The notes: generated by a model from the sequence alone, not told the origin. A stretch of 40,000 nt of DNA from Chlorobium sp. (GCA_005862285.1 SZXW01000009.1:1-40000), one strand, 5' to 3'; shown: positions 1 to 8,848, counted from the stretch's first letter. A program made the numbers and translations.

Positions 1-1
1 A

Positions 2-232
2 CCTTTAGGACCTGTTGGTCCGGGTGGGCCGGGCAGTCATGGTGGTCCAGGTGGACCGGGCGGCCCTGGCGGACCTTTAGGACCCGTTGGCCCTGGTGGG
101 CCGGGCAGTCATGGTGGTCCAGGTGGACCGGGCGGCCCTGGCGGATCTTTAGGACCTGTTGGTCCGGGTGGTCCCGGAGGCTTTGGTGGTCCGGGCAGTC
201 ATGGTGGACCGGGTGGTCCCGGCGGCTTTGGT
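2..232 (+). repeat. 72-bp tandem coding repeat
   Basis: Two adjacent 72-nt units (2-73 and 74-145) differ at only a few third-codon positions. A third unit starts at 146 and carries extra Gly/Phe codons before the GSHGGPGG motif returns. The unit is a multiple of three, so copy-number change keeps the reading frame. Confidence 0.85.
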
Positions 233-415
233 GGCCAAGGTGGACCAACATTGAAGAAAGGTCCCGGTGGACCGGGTAGCCCACCTCCTCCTCCGCCACC
301 TTCAGGAGGTCAGAGTGGACAGGGCAATAAAAAAGGTGGTCAATCCGATGACGGTCCTCCGCCCTCGGGAGGTCCAGGTGGGTTTGGTGGACCTGGTGGG
401 GGTTGGCATAAATAA
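2..415 (+). CDS. Gly/Pro-rich collagen-like repeat protein, C-terminal part (5' end outside window)
   Basis: An open frame enters from the left edge and stops with TAA at 413-415, giving 137 residues with no start in the window. Glycine and proline dominate, in GGP, GPG and GSHGGPGG units. A 24-residue block ([20 protein letters not shown] plus GPGG) occurs twice almost perfectly and then decays. Next come a short Lys-bearing segment, a run of seven prolines (about 286-303), a hydrophilic stretch ([13 protein letters not shown]) and the end GGGWHK. Composition and codon-level repetition argue for a real low-complexity, probably extracellular or surface protein, but no signal peptide can be seen because the N-terminus is missing. 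It is collagen-like in glycine content but lacks strict G-X-Y periodicity throughout. Function unknown. A hairpin terminator follows at 452-493. Confidence 0.7.
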   Translation, partial: PLGPVGPGGPGSHGGPGGPGGPGGPLGPVGPGGPGSHGGPGGPGGPGGSLGPVGPGGPGGFGGPGSHGGPGGPGGFGGQGGPTLKKGPGGPGSPPPPPPPSGGQSGQGNKKGGQSDDGPPPSGGPGGFGGPGGGWHK

Positions 416-451
416 TGTCAATGAACATTCATTGATAATCCTCTGACTGAA

Positions 452-493
452 GGAAAAAAGGATACTGGAAATTATTCCTGTATCCTTTTTTCC
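452..493 (+). terminator. Hairpin terminator after the Gly/Pro-rich gene
   Basis: A perfect 13-bp inverted repeat, GGAAAAAAGGATA at 452-464 and its complement at 481-493, encloses a 16-nt loop. The right arm contains a run of six T. It lies 37 nt after the stop codon. A smaller palindrome (TCAATGA/TCATTGA, 418-435) sits between the stop and this hairpin. Confidence 0.7.
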
Positions 494-618
494 GTTTATA
501 TGATATCCGCATCTCCCTTATTCTTCGTAACCTGCAAAAGATAAATCCCGGCGGGAGATTGAAAAACGAACGTTTTTCATATCTTCAATTTTCCATCAAC
601 CTAACCCATCTTTCCACC

Positions 619-1530
619 ATGTCTATTCTCATTGTCGGCTCCCTTGCATTTGACGATATAGAAACTCCTTTCGGACGTTCAGACAACACCCTCGGTGGAT
701 CATCCACCTATATTGCCCTGTCGGCAAGTTACTTCACGGACGATATCAAGATGGTCGGCGTCGTCGGTTCCGATTTTGAGCAAAGACATTTCAATCTCCT
801 GCATTCAAGAAATATCGATACAAAGGGAATACAGAAAGTCGAGAATGGTAAAACCTTCCGCTGGGCTGGCCGCTATCACTATGATATGAACACCCGTGAC
901 ACACTCGATACACAATTGAACGTTTTTGCGGATTTCGATCCCGATATTCCCCATCAGTACCGGGATGCCGAATTTGTATGTCTCGGCAACATAGATCCCG
1001 AGCTGCAGCTCAAGGTGCTCGACCAGATGAACAAACCGAAACTCGTAATCTGCGACACCATGAATTTCTGGATTGAAGGCAAACCCGAAGAACTGAGAAA
1101 AACACTGGAACGAGTAGATATCTTCATCATCAATGACAGTGAAGCACGAATTCTCAGCGGTAATCCGAACCTCGTGAAATCTGCAAGGATTATCCGCGCC
1201 ATGGGTCCGAAAACCCTGATTATCAAAAAGGGCGAACACGGAGCGCTCCTTTTCACTGACAACGGTATTTTTGTGGCTCCGGCATTCCCGCTGGAATCAA
1301 TTTTTGATCCTACCGGCGCTGGCGACACCTTTGCCGGAGGGTTCATCGGCCACCTGTCACGATGTGAAACCATCAATGATATCGAATTGCGCAGGGCCGT
1401 ACTTTACGGAAGCGCCATGGCGAGCTTCTGTGTCGAGAAATTCGGCACCGAAAAACTCGCATCGCTTGACCTGCTTGAAATCGATGACCGGTACGAAAGT
1501 TTCCGTGACCTCTCAAGAATCGAAGAATAA
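619..1530 (+). CDS. PfkB-family carbohydrate/nucleoside kinase
   Basis: A ribokinase-fold sugar or nucleoside kinase that transfers the ATP gamma-phosphate to a hydroxyl of its substrate. The first strand is MSILIVGSLAFDDIETPFG, with the GGSSTYIA substrate-side motif next. The PfkB signature 2 is intact near the C-terminus (FDPTGAGDTFAGGFIGHL), where the Asp of GAGD is the catalytic base. At 303 residues the length is normal for the family. The frame is open further upstream to a TTG at 559 that has a GGGAG at 551-555, but the ATG at 619 begins exactly at the conserved first beta strand, so I prefer it. The substrate cannot be read from sequence. The gene is followed by a 205-nt gap with a strong hairpin. 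Confidence 0.88.
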   Translation: MSILIVGSLAFDDIETPFGRSDNTLGGSSTYIALSASYFTDDIKMVGVVGSDFEQRHFNLLHSRNIDTKGIQKVENGKTFRWAGRYHYDMNTRDTLDTQLNVFADFDPDIPHQYRDAEFVCLGNIDPELQLKVLDQMNKPKLVICDTMNFWIEGKPEELRKTLERVDIFIINDSEARILSGNPNLVKSARIIRAMGPKTLIIKKGEHGALLFTDNGIFVAPAFPLESIFDPTGAGDTFAGGFIGHLSRCETINDIELRRAVLYGSAMASFCVEKFGTEKLASLDLLEIDDRYESFRDLSRIEE

Positions 1531-1554
1531 AAAACTGAAGGCAACGTTCATAAT

Positions 1555-1600
1555 CGGTTTTCCGGTTGCAGCAGAAAAACGTCTGCCTTCCGGAAAACCG
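1555..1600. terminator. Strong hairpin, possible terminator after the PfkB gene
   Basis: CGGTTTTCCGG (1555-1565) is perfectly complemented by 1590-1600, and the loop itself pairs through GCAGA (1571-1575) and TCTGC (1582-1586). A short T-rich stretch (TGTTACTTTT) follows. It sits 25 nt after the PfkB stop. The T-tract is weak, so termination is likely rather than certain. Confidence 0.45.
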
Positions 1601-1735
1601 TGTTACTTTTCCCGGCCTGTTTATCAATACAATGGAACTGCAATAGGAAATATCGATGCGGTTTCATCGATGGACAACAAATCACGCACATAGACAAACG
1701 AGAACCGGAATAATTCATTTCAGTGTAAATCAGAT

Positions 1736-3499
1736 ATGGAGCATCTCAACCTTCTCGATTACAGTTTCATCGTTGGCTACCTTGTGCTGACGCTTGTCAT
1801 CGGCTTGTGGTTTTCAAGCCGTGCCTCTGAAAATACCGGAGAATTCTTTCTTTCCGGCCGCCAGCTCCCTTGGTGGATCGCCGGAACCGGAATGGTGGCA
1901 ACTACATTTGCCGCCGACACTCCGCTTGCTGTTGCCGGATTCGTCGCTAAAAACGGTATCGCCGGAAACTGGGTCTGGTGGACTTTCGTATCCGGCGGCA
2001 TGCTTACGGTATTCTTTTTTGCCAGACTATGGAGACGGGCTGAAATCTTGACAGACCTCGAATTTATAGAGCTGCGTTACAGCGGCAGGGCTGCACGTTT
2101 TCTCCGGGGCTTCAAGGCGGTGTATTTCGGTCTTTTCATCAATGCAGTGATCATCGGCTGGGTAAACCTCGCCATGTTCAAGATCATCAGGATCATGGTC
2201 CCCGAACTGAATCCGCAGCTTACCATAGTGGCACTTGTCTTTCTGACTACTTTCTATTCAGGTCTTTCAGGTCTGTGGGGTGTTTCCATCACCGATGCTG
2301 TACAGTTCGTCATCGCTATGGTTGGCTGCATAATTCTTGCCGTTCTCGCAATCCATTCCCCTGCAGTCGTATCTGCAGGCGGCCTGACCAAAGCACTGCC
2401 AAACTGGCTTTTCGACTTTTTCCCAACGTTCACTTCTTCAGCATCCGGACAAAGCGTCAACGGAACTGTTGCACTCCCCTTCATGTCTTTTGCCGCCATG
2501 GCTTTTGTTCAGTGGTGGGCATCGTGGTACCCTGGAGCCGAACCGGGAGGAGGCGGCTATATCGCCCAGCGCATGATGAGCGCGAAAGACGAAAAACATT
2601 CACTGCTCGCAACACTCTGGTTCACGATCGCACATTACTGCCTCAGACCATGGCCATGGATCATCGTCGGGCTTGCAAGCCTCGTCATGTTCCCGAACCT
2701 GCCCATGAACCAGAAGGAAGACGGGTTTGTGCTGGTGATGCAGGCCACCCTTCCGCCGGGACTCAAGGGACTGCTTATAGCGGCTTTTCTTGCCGCGTAC
2801 ATGTCAACACTGTCAACGCATCTGAACTGGGGCACCAGTTACCTTATCAACGATTTCTACAAACGGTTCCTGAAAACGGAAGAGGATGAAAAACATTATG
2901 TGACGGTTTCAAAAATCACAACATTTCTTACCGCTGTATTTGCGCTTTACATTACTTTCTTTGTGCTTGATACCATAACCGGGGCATGGGAGTTTATTAT
3001 CCAGTGCGGTGCGGGCACAGGGTTTGTGCTAATTCTGCGCTGGTTCTGGTGGAGGCTGAATGCCTGGTCGGAAATCACCTCCATGGTTGCCCCCTTTATC
3101 GTCTATACATTTCTTCAGCTCTTTACATCCATCACGTTTCCCATTTCGATTTTCGTTATTGTAGCATTTACTATTGCCGCGACGCTTATCGTCACCTTTC
3201 TTACCGCCCCTACCGAAACCGCTCAGCTCGAGACATTTTACCGGACAACGAGAGTCGGCGGAAGGTTCTGGAAAAAAATATCAGACAACCTTCCGGACGT
3301 CAAGTCCGATACCGGGTTCGGCATGCTCTTTCTTGATTGGGCGCTTGGCATTGTCATGATCTACACGATGCTGTTCGGCATAGGTAAAGTGATTTTCGGC
3401 GATTACCTGCAGGCATCCCTCTATCTTGGAAGCGGGTTGATTGCCGGAGCACTTGTTTTTGCCGATCTCAACCGCCGGGGCTGGAACAATCTGAACTGA
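1736..3499 (+). CDS. Sodium:solute symporter family protein
   Basis: A 587-residue inner-membrane transporter of the SSS (solute:sodium symporter, LeuT-fold) family, built of about 13 hydrophobic segments. The first helix (DYSFIVGYLVLTLVIGLWFS) is followed by the family pattern S-x(n)-F-F-L-S-G-R-x-L-P-W-W, the usual start of SSS proteins. The helix 2 region ATTFAADTPLAVAG, with small and hydroxyl residues, matches the part that contributes to sodium binding in the family. The length is normal. The solute is unknown; closest in style are the broad Na+/solute proteins of Bacteroidota and Chlorobiota rather than a clear proline or glucose porter. The stop codon is 3 nt before the Maf start, so the two are probably co-transcribed. 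Confidence 0.88.
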   Translation: MEHLNLLDYSFIVGYLVLTLVIGLWFSSRASENTGEFFLSGRQLPWWIAGTGMVATTFAADTPLAVAGFVAKNGIAGNWVWWTFVSGGMLTVFFFARLWRRAEILTDLEFIELRYSGRAARFLRGFKAVYFGLFINAVIIGWVNLAMFKIIRIMVPELNPQLTIVALVFLTTFYSGLSGLWGVSITDAVQFVIAMVGCIILAVLAIHSPAVVSAGGLTKALPNWLFDFFPTFTSSASGQSVNGTVALPFMSFAAMAFVQWWASWYPGAEPGGGGYIAQRMMSAKDEKHSLLATLWFTIAHYCLRPWPWIIVGLASLVMFPNLPMNQKEDGFVLVMQATLPPGLKGLLIAAFLAAYMSTLSTHLNWGTSYLINDFYKRFLKTEEDEKHYVTVSKITTFLTAVFALYITFFVLDTITGAWEFIIQCGAGTGFVLILRWFWWRLNAWSEITSMVAPFIVYTFLQLFTSITFPISIFVIVAFTIAATLIVTFLTAPTETAQLETFYRTTRVGGRFWKKISDNLPDVKSDTGFGMLFLDWALGIVMIYTMLFGIGKVIFGDYLQASLYLGSGLIAGALVFADLNRRGWNNLN

Positions 3500-3502
3500 T
3501 CG

Positions 3503-4090
3503 ATGTACATGAGTTACCCCGGTCTTATCCTCGCCTCCCAATCTCCGAGACGGCAGGCGATTCTCTCACTGAAACTGCTTCCGTTCGAAACCGTTTCGAT
3601 AGATACACCGGAACGGTTCGATGAAACACTTTCCATCGAAGAAAACGTCAAACGCATCGCTCTGGAAAAAGCTGAAGCCGCCGCTGCGGCTTTGCCGGCA
3701 GAGAAACGGAAAAAGATCATTCTCACTGCAGATACGATTGTTGTAAAAAACGGAAAGATCCTCGGTAAACCGGCAGGATACAACGAAGCTTTCGAAATGC
3801 TGCAGAACCTTCAGGACAGCTCTCATCTGGTCTATACCGGATTTGCGCTTCTTTGCGGACAGACAATACATCTGGAATGTGTTTCCACCACCGTGGAGTT
3901 CGAACCTATGACCGGTGAAGAAATAAAGCGTTATCTCGATACCGTCAAACCCTTCGACAAAGCAGGTGCCTATGGGATTCAGGACCCGTTGATGGCCTGT
4001 CATATCAGACGTATATCAGGCTGCTACTATAACGTTGTCGGCCTGCCTCTCGCGAGGGTCTGCAAGGCTCTGAAACCTTTTTTATCCTGA
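3503..4090 (+). CDS. maf: Maf family nucleotide pyrophosphatase
   Basis: A house-cleaning nucleoside triphosphate pyrophosphatase of the Maf/YhdE/YceF family, which hydrolyses non-canonical or pyrimidine NTPs to NMP and pyrophosphate in the cytoplasm. Visible family motifs are ASQSPRRQAIL at the N-terminus, the metal-site region ILTADTIVV, the GKPAGYNEAFEML segment, and KPFDKAGAYGIQ with the conserved Lys and Asp. Its 195 residues match the family. An ATG at 3509 (MSYPGLILASQ) is an equally plausible start two codons later. It begins 3 nt after the symporter stop and miaA begins 18 nt after its own stop, so it sits in a three-gene run. Confidence 0.92.
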   Translation: MYMSYPGLILASQSPRRQAILSLKLLPFETVSIDTPERFDETLSIEENVKRIALEKAEAAAAALPAEKRKKIILTADTIVVKNGKILGKPAGYNEAFEMLQNLQDSSHLVYTGFALLCGQTIHLECVSTTVEFEPMTGEEIKRYLDTVKPFDKAGAYGIQDPLMACHIRRISGCYYNVVGLPLARVCKALKPFLS

Positions 4091-4108
4091 TACATTACCC
4101 TGGCAGGC

Positions 4109-5059
4109 ATGTCGTCCAGTTCACCACATCCCGCGGTTCTTGTCATTCTCGGCCCTACCGCTTCCGGCAAATCCGGGCTTGCGCTCGCTGTTGCAAGAAA
4201 AACCGGTGGAGAGATCATTTCCGCAGATTCAAGGCAGATATACAGGGAACTTGACATAGGCGCAGCGAAACCTTCTCCTGACGCCCTGCTTGAAATCAGG
4301 CACCATTTCATCGATGAAAAAAATATCGGAGAACCGTTTACGGCCGGATATTTCGCGATCGAAGCCCTGAAAAGGATAGAGGATATACGCCGAAGAGGAA
4401 AAAAGGCCATCATAGCTGGCGGATCAACACTTTACCTTCAGGGATTGCTCACGGGCTTCTCCGATCTCCCTGAGGCTGACCCGGCAATCAGGAAAAAACT
4501 GCTCGAAGAACTCGACCGTTTCGGAAGAGACAATCTGTATGAACGATTACTTGAAAGAGATCCGGAACAGGCGGCAACTCTCGACCCGACGAAAACCCAC
4601 CGTCTGATCAGAAGCCTTGAAATAATTGAAATAACCGGAAAAAGCGTAACAGAACTGCGGACAAAAGACAAAAGGCAGGGCTCAGGGCTATGTTTCTGCA
4701 CTCTCGGCCTTTCCATGCCCAGGGAAATATTATATGAACGGATCAATCACCGCACGGAAAAAATGCTTGATGCGGGCCTGCTGTATGAGGCTGAAAAACT
4801 CTACAAAAAATATCAATTGCTGCTCGAGTCAGGAAGAATTCAGGCCCTGCAATCAGTTGGATATCAGGAACTGTTTCAATACCTTGAGGGAAAAATCGAT
4901 TTGACGACCGCTGTAAGCCTGATAAAACAGCACACCCGCAACTATGCAAAACGCCAGTTGACCTTTTTCAACAACAGCATGGATGTCAGATGGGAAACCG
5001 CTCCCGAAAATGATAACGGGATTGAAAAACTTGCAGATAGACTCGCCGGAATGATATAG
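4109..5059 (+). CDS. miaA: tRNA dimethylallyltransferase
   Basis: MiaA moves the dimethylallyl group of DMAPP onto N6 of A37 in tRNAs that read codons starting with U. The P-loop GPTASGKSG lies at residues 15-23, followed by the conserved ISADSRQIYRELDIGAAKP substrate-binding region and the HHFID motif. The segment GGSTLYLQGLL and the C-terminal QHTRNYAKRQLTFF, with its conserved Arg/Lys cluster, are typical. The length of 316 residues is normal. It sits 18 nt behind maf in the same direction. Confidence is high because every major family block is visible. Confidence 0.97.
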   Translation: MSSSSPHPAVLVILGPTASGKSGLALAVARKTGGEIISADSRQIYRELDIGAAKPSPDALLEIRHHFIDEKNIGEPFTAGYFAIEALKRIEDIRRRGKKAIIAGGSTLYLQGLLTGFSDLPEADPAIRKKLLEELDRFGRDNLYERLLERDPEQAATLDPTKTHRLIRSLEIIEITGKSVTELRTKDKRQGSGLCFCTLGLSMPREILYERINHRTEKMLDAGLLYEAEKLYKKYQLLLESGRIQALQSVGYQELFQYLEGKIDLTTAVSLIKQHTRNYAKRQLTFFNNSMDVRWETAPENDNGIEKLADRLAGMI

Positions 5060-5236
5060 CCGGATTGGAAATCTTCAAAAAATATTATTTACAGGCTTTG
5101 TTTTTACCTTCGGTATTAATAACCTTGATGTAAACAGCCCGTTGAAAGGATCTCATAAAATTTAAAACTTACACCGCTACCGCACCTCATAGTTTTTGTC
5201 AGTAATGTTTTACAGGTTTTAATGAAAGGATTTTCC

Positions 5237-5830
5237 ATGAAGAGCTCAATCAATACCCGCAAAGAGTTAACCATTCTGAAAATCGAGGAAGAAGTTTTCG
5301 ACTTTCGTCACGGCGATACATTCAGGAAGTCAATTGAAAATCTGATCAGGGAAAACAATAAAAACCTCATTATTGATTTCTCACAGGTAAAAGCAATCGA
5401 CTCGAACGGTATAAGCTCCATGCTTATGACCCACCAGCTTGCCAATCAGTCCCATGGATTAGCCATTTTTGTTTCTCTCTGCCAGCAGATCAAAGATCTT
5501 CTGAAACTTACCAACCTGGACAAACAACTCTACATCTTTGCTTCGATCAATGAAGTGATGACGCTGATCGAACCAGCGATGAAAAGTAAACGCGGTGCAA
5601 GGGGTAAAGCGCAGGTCCAGCAATACGAGGTGATTGATGAAATATGCGACGACATCGACCTTATTTCCGTACCGGACTTGCCTGATGAAAATCTCGATGA
5701 AGTGATTGTTGATTCTGAAGAGCCCGACGAACTTCCTGAAGAACCAAAATCCTCCGATACTATAACGGAAAAAGAAACCGCCACAAAAAAAAGAGGGCGT
5801 CCGAAAAAGTCGGAAGAAACCGGTAAATAA
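5237..5830 (+). CDS. STAS-domain protein (anti-sigma-factor antagonist-like) with basic AT-hook-like tail
   Basis: Residues about 5-110 form a STAS domain of the SpoIIAA/RsbV type: LTILKIEEEVFDFRH, then NLIIDFSQVKAIDSNGISSML. The Asp-Ser-Asn-Gly loop carries the serine that is phosphorylated in classical antagonists. The second half (about 85 residues) is unusual, being acidic and probably disordered (EEPDELPEEPKSS) and ending in a very basic KKRGRPKK, an AT-hook-like GRP core. An ATG five codons upstream (5222) is in frame, but GAAAGGA at 5224-5230 is well spaced for the ATG at 5237, so I chose that. No partner kinase or sigma factor is adjacent. It could be a partner-switching regulator; the tail could bind DNA or RNA, which is inference. 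Confidence 0.8.
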   Translation: MKSSINTRKELTILKIEEEVFDFRHGDTFRKSIENLIRENNKNLIIDFSQVKAIDSNGISSMLMTHQLANQSHGLAIFVSLCQQIKDLLKLTNLDKQLYIFASINEVMTLIEPAMKSKRGARGKAQVQQYEVIDEICDDIDLISVPDLPDENLDEVIVDSEEPDELPEEPKSSDTITEKETATKKRGRPKKSEETGK

Positions 5831-5956
5831 CAACATACCCCCTCCAGTGAAAAAGAACTGAATATTTATTATATCATCTGCGGTTCTTTAGTCTTTAACT
5901 ATAATGATATTGTTGCCCCCTGGCTGAAAACCAGACAGGAATAGTGCTGTGGGTAG

Positions 5957-6338
5957 TTTTTATTCAGGCACAGGGCGAAGCAACTGCTTGCAGATGCAGG
6001 AACTGCAATAAACGGTTCCCATCCCTGGGATATAGCGGTTCTTGATGACCGTTTTTACCAAAAGATTCTTACCGAAGCACATCCTGTTGCTGGAAAATTA
6101 TATATGGACGAGTGGCGGGTCTTCCCCGTTCTTGATGATTTTTTTATCGCATCCTGAGAAAGTGCGTTGAAAAAAAAGCCTCCGGTCCCTTGCACATGAA
6201 TACAATGAACGGTTTTTACGCATGTGGCGTTACTATTTTTTCAGTGCCGCAGGATTATTCAGGGCAAGACATGTTCAGCTCTGCAATCTCCTGTATTCGC
6301 AAAACGGAATAGAAGGCACATTCTCGCTCCCGAGGTAA
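5957..6338 (+). pseudogene. Internally deleted cyclopropane-fatty-acyl-phospholipid synthase remnant
   Basis: Two frames carry only the two ends of a Cfa-type enzyme. The 5957-6154 frame reads AKQLLADAGTAINGSHPWDI followed by AVLDDRFYQKILTEAHPVAG, which matches the N-terminal domain of Cfa proteins, and stops with TGA at 6155. The frame at about 6171-6338 reads YNERFLRMWRYYFFSAAGLF and RARHVQLCNLLYSQNGIEG, which matches the last 45 or so residues, including the complete stop. The whole S-adenosylmethionine-binding middle (about 280 residues in the intact neighbour) is missing. The remnant lies 34 bp upstream of the intact gene in the same orientation, so it looks like a decayed tandem paralogue. 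The residues it keeps are closer to the canonical Cfa pattern (AGTAINGS) than the intact neighbour is. Confidence 0.85.
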
Positions 6339-6372
6339 CAGCCTGTTTTTATCAAATTCAATTGATCTGGAA

Positions 6373-7491
6373 ATGTTAGACAACCTTTTCAGAAAACAGA
6401 TGGAACGGTTCCTGTCAAGTGCGGATATCATTGTCGGAGGAACCAGGCCGTGGGACATACAGGTGCACGATCCTGCGACTTACCGGAGAACGATCACCGA
6501 GGGAAACCTCGGGCTTGGAGAAGCCTATATGGACGGTTACTGGGACAGTGAAGATATCGAAGGGTTCTTTTTCAGGCTGCTCTGCAAAGAAATAGACAAA
6601 AAGCTTGTCACCCCCACTGACAGGTTCGGCAAATGGATCGGCAGCGTTCTGAACCTGCAGTGTCCATCAAGAGCTTTTACCGTTGGCAAAACCCATTACG
6701 ATATAGGCAACGACCTTTATGAGGCAATGCTGGACCGGCGCATGATCTACAGCTGCGCATACTGGAAAAGAGCTGCCAGCCTGGATGAAGCCCAGGAACA
6801 TAAACTGCGCCTTGTCTTCGATAAAATGATGCTCAAACCCGGTATGACCCTGCTTGACATCGGTTGCGGCTGGGGCGGGGCCGCACGGTATGCCGCAGAG
6901 CAGTATGGCGTGTCGGTCCTGGGGATTACGGTGTCAGAGGAACAGGCCCGATTTGCGAGAGATTATTGCGCCGGGCTGGCGGTCCGGATTGAACTTGCCG
7001 ATTACCGCGAACTGAAGGAATCTTTCGACAGGATCTATTCAATCGGAATGTTCGAGCATGTCGGATACAAGAATTACCGCTCATATTTTGAAATTATCAA
7101 CCGATACCTGAAACCTGACGGGATTTCGCTGCTGCACACGATCGGGTGCAAGGAACCGTGTACCAACGGTGACCAGTGGACCTGCAAATATATTTTCCCG
7201 AACTCCATGCTGCCCTCCGCGAGCCAGATCACGAGCAGTTACGAAGGCCTGCTGACACTCGAGGACTGGCATGTTTTCACCTATGACTACTACCTGACGC
7301 TGATGGCGTGGTATGATAACTTCGAAAAACACTGGAATACCCTTCAATTCCGCTATAATGAAAGGTTTCACCGGATGTGGAGATATTACCTGCTCAGTTT
7401 TGCGGGAGCTTTTCATGCCCGCTCGATTGAGTTGTGGCAGGTACTGTTCTCGAAAAACGGCATCCTCGATAAAACAGATATCCCCCGCTGA
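6373..7491 (+). CDS. cfa: Cyclopropane-fatty-acyl-phospholipid synthase family methyltransferase
   Basis: This enzyme adds a methylene bridge from S-adenosylmethionine across cis double bonds of membrane phospholipid acyl chains. The N-terminal lipid-binding domain (about 1-90) includes EGNLGLGEAYMDGYWD. The methyltransferase domain has HYDIGNDLYEAMLD, the substrate segment MIYSCAYW, SAM motif I LDIGCGWGG at residues 161-169, and IGMFEHVGYKNYRSYF, with the conserved Glu and His of the bicarbonate/active-site region. The C-terminus is MWRYYLLSFAGAFHARSIEL. At 372 residues it is close to E. coli Cfa (382). Its stop is 6 nt from the end of the convergent NamZ gene. Other SAM-dependent fatty-acid modifications by this family cannot be excluded. 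Confidence 0.93.
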   Translation: MLDNLFRKQMERFLSSADIIVGGTRPWDIQVHDPATYRRTITEGNLGLGEAYMDGYWDSEDIEGFFFRLLCKEIDKKLVTPTDRFGKWIGSVLNLQCPSRAFTVGKTHYDIGNDLYEAMLDRRMIYSCAYWKRAASLDEAQEHKLRLVFDKMMLKPGMTLLDIGCGWGGAARYAAEQYGVSVLGITVSEEQARFARDYCAGLAVRIELADYRELKESFDRIYSIGMFEHVGYKNYRSYFEIINRYLKPDGISLLHTIGCKEPCTNGDQWTCKYIFPNSMLPSASQITSSYEGLLTLEDWHVFTYDYYLTLMAWYDNFEKHWNTLQFRYNERFHRMWRYYLLSFAGAFHARSIELWQVLFSKNGILDKTDIPR

Positions 7492-7497
7492 TCGCAC

Positions 7498-8757
7498 TTA
7501 GCGGTATAGCAGATCCGGACAGCTTTTCCTCCGGAAATCTTCAACCTGCACGGAACTTTCCGCCACAATGCGTTCTATCTTTTCCTGACGCATGATCATT
7601 TCCCGGTAACGCGGCGTACCGGCAAGCTTGTCAAAAAAATCCGCATTTTTGTCAAGCCCGTTCAACCCCGGATAGAGGGCCTGCAGCGAGAGCATAATGG
7701 CCGCCGATGTCCGGAAAGGACGGAATGTCTTTCTGTCCGTGAGGGTCATCTTCAAACCGTTGCACATCTGCCCCTTGAATTTACCCGAGGACGGACGGAA
7801 AGAAACCGTATCGACAGCCACTCCCGATAGTCTGTAACTATTCATTTTAGAGGCAAGTTCACGGCTGTTGACAAACGGCGCACCGAACTGCATGAACGGC
7901 GTATCGGTTCCCCGCCCTTCACTGACCGAAGTGCCCTCGAGAAAGACGGTTGCCGGATAGAGTATCGCGGTATCGACGTTTCTGATATTCGGTGAAGGAG
8001 AAACAAAACGGAAACCGGGATATTCGTCAGCAAAGCGGTCCCGATGGTAACCCTGCATCTGGATAACACGCAGATCAAGCCTTTTGTAAAGCTGTTTCTT
8101 CAGCAGCATGGCAATTTCCCCGACGGTCATCGAATGCACGAACGGTATATCGACAGCGCCTACAAACGAATTGTAACCGGGTGCAGGCATGAAACCTTCG
8201 GCACTCATTGGACTGACCGGGTTCGGACGGTCGAGCACCATGAAAGGCGTACCCGATTCCTCGCAGGCCTCCATGGCATATTTCATGGTGGAGATATAGG
8301 TATAACACCGCGTTCCGATATCCTGAAGATCGAAGACAAGGATATCGATCGATGCGAGCAGTTTGCTGTCAGGTTTTTTCGTCGCGCCATAAAGCGAGTA
8401 GACCGGAAGCGATCCTCCGATATCTGCATTGGAAACATGACGGCCTGCCTCGATCTCGGCGGAAAAGCCATGCTCCGGTGCCATGAGATACTGCAGCTTT
8501 ATGCCGTTTCGCAGCATGACGGCATAATCCGCTTCACCATTGCGGTCGATCCCTGCCCTGTTGGTTATCAGACCGACCTTCAGTCCCGAAAGTTCCTTGA
8601 ATCCCGACAATTCGAGCCTGTCGATACCGCAGAGAAGCGGTTCGGCCTGGGCCCGAAAAGAACAAGAAAAGGAGAACAGGGCAAAAAAGAAAAAAAGCCA
8701 TGAAATGCGGGCTTTGCAGGAAGAACGGAACAAGAGAGATCGAAAGACGCCTTTCAT
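7498..8757 (-). CDS. DUF1343/NamZ-type exo-beta-N-acetylmuramidase, exported
   Basis: A signal peptide (basic start MKGVFRSLLFRSSCK, then WLFFFFALFSFSC, cleavage near RAQA-EP) directs this 419-residue protein out of the cytoplasm. The rest matches the DUF1343 family, whose founder NamZ of Bacillus subtilis (GH171) releases terminal MurNAc from peptidoglycan fragments. Recognisable blocks are LKVGLITNRAGID, LMAPEHGF, PVYSLYG, ILVFDLQDIGTRCYTYISTM, FMVLDRPNPV and EGRGTDTPF. The EHGF and DRPNP blocks are the most constant parts of the family. It likely acts in cell-wall turnover in the periplasm. It converges on the cfa gene with 6 nt between the stops and no separate terminator visible there. 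Confidence 0.88.
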   Translation of the reverse strand: MKGVFRSLLFRSSCKARISWLFFFFALFSFSCSFRAQAEPLLCGIDRLELSGFKELSGLKVGLITNRAGIDRNGEADYAVMLRNGIKLQYLMAPEHGFSAEIEAGRHVSNADIGGSLPVYSLYGATKKPDSKLLASIDILVFDLQDIGTRCYTYISTMKYAMEACEESGTPFMVLDRPNPVSPMSAEGFMPAPGYNSFVGAVDIPFVHSMTVGEIAMLLKKQLYKRLDLRVIQMQGYHRDRFADEYPGFRFVSPSPNIRNVDTAILYPATVFLEGTSVSEGRGTDTPFMQFGAPFVNSRELASKMNSYRLSGVAVDTVSFRPSSGKFKGQMCNGLKMTLTDRKTFRPFRTSAAIMLSLQALYPGLNGLDKNADFFDKLAGTPRYREMIMRQEKIERIVAESSVQVEDFRRKSCPDLLYR

Positions 8758-8848
8758 TTTTTTCCGGAATTGAATGGTAGCGGGTTCGACCGGAATGGCT
8801 TTGCCCTTAAAACTTCATGTAAGGTAGAAAATAAGAAGGCTCAAATAA

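Noticed and set aside
2275-2889. Long second-frame ORF inside the symporter gene
   Set aside because: Cys- and Arg-rich shadow of the symporter; no independent family features.
8044-8703. 219-residue rightward ORF opposite the NamZ gene
   Set aside because: It is antisense to a gene with complete family motifs; the translation has no domain pattern.
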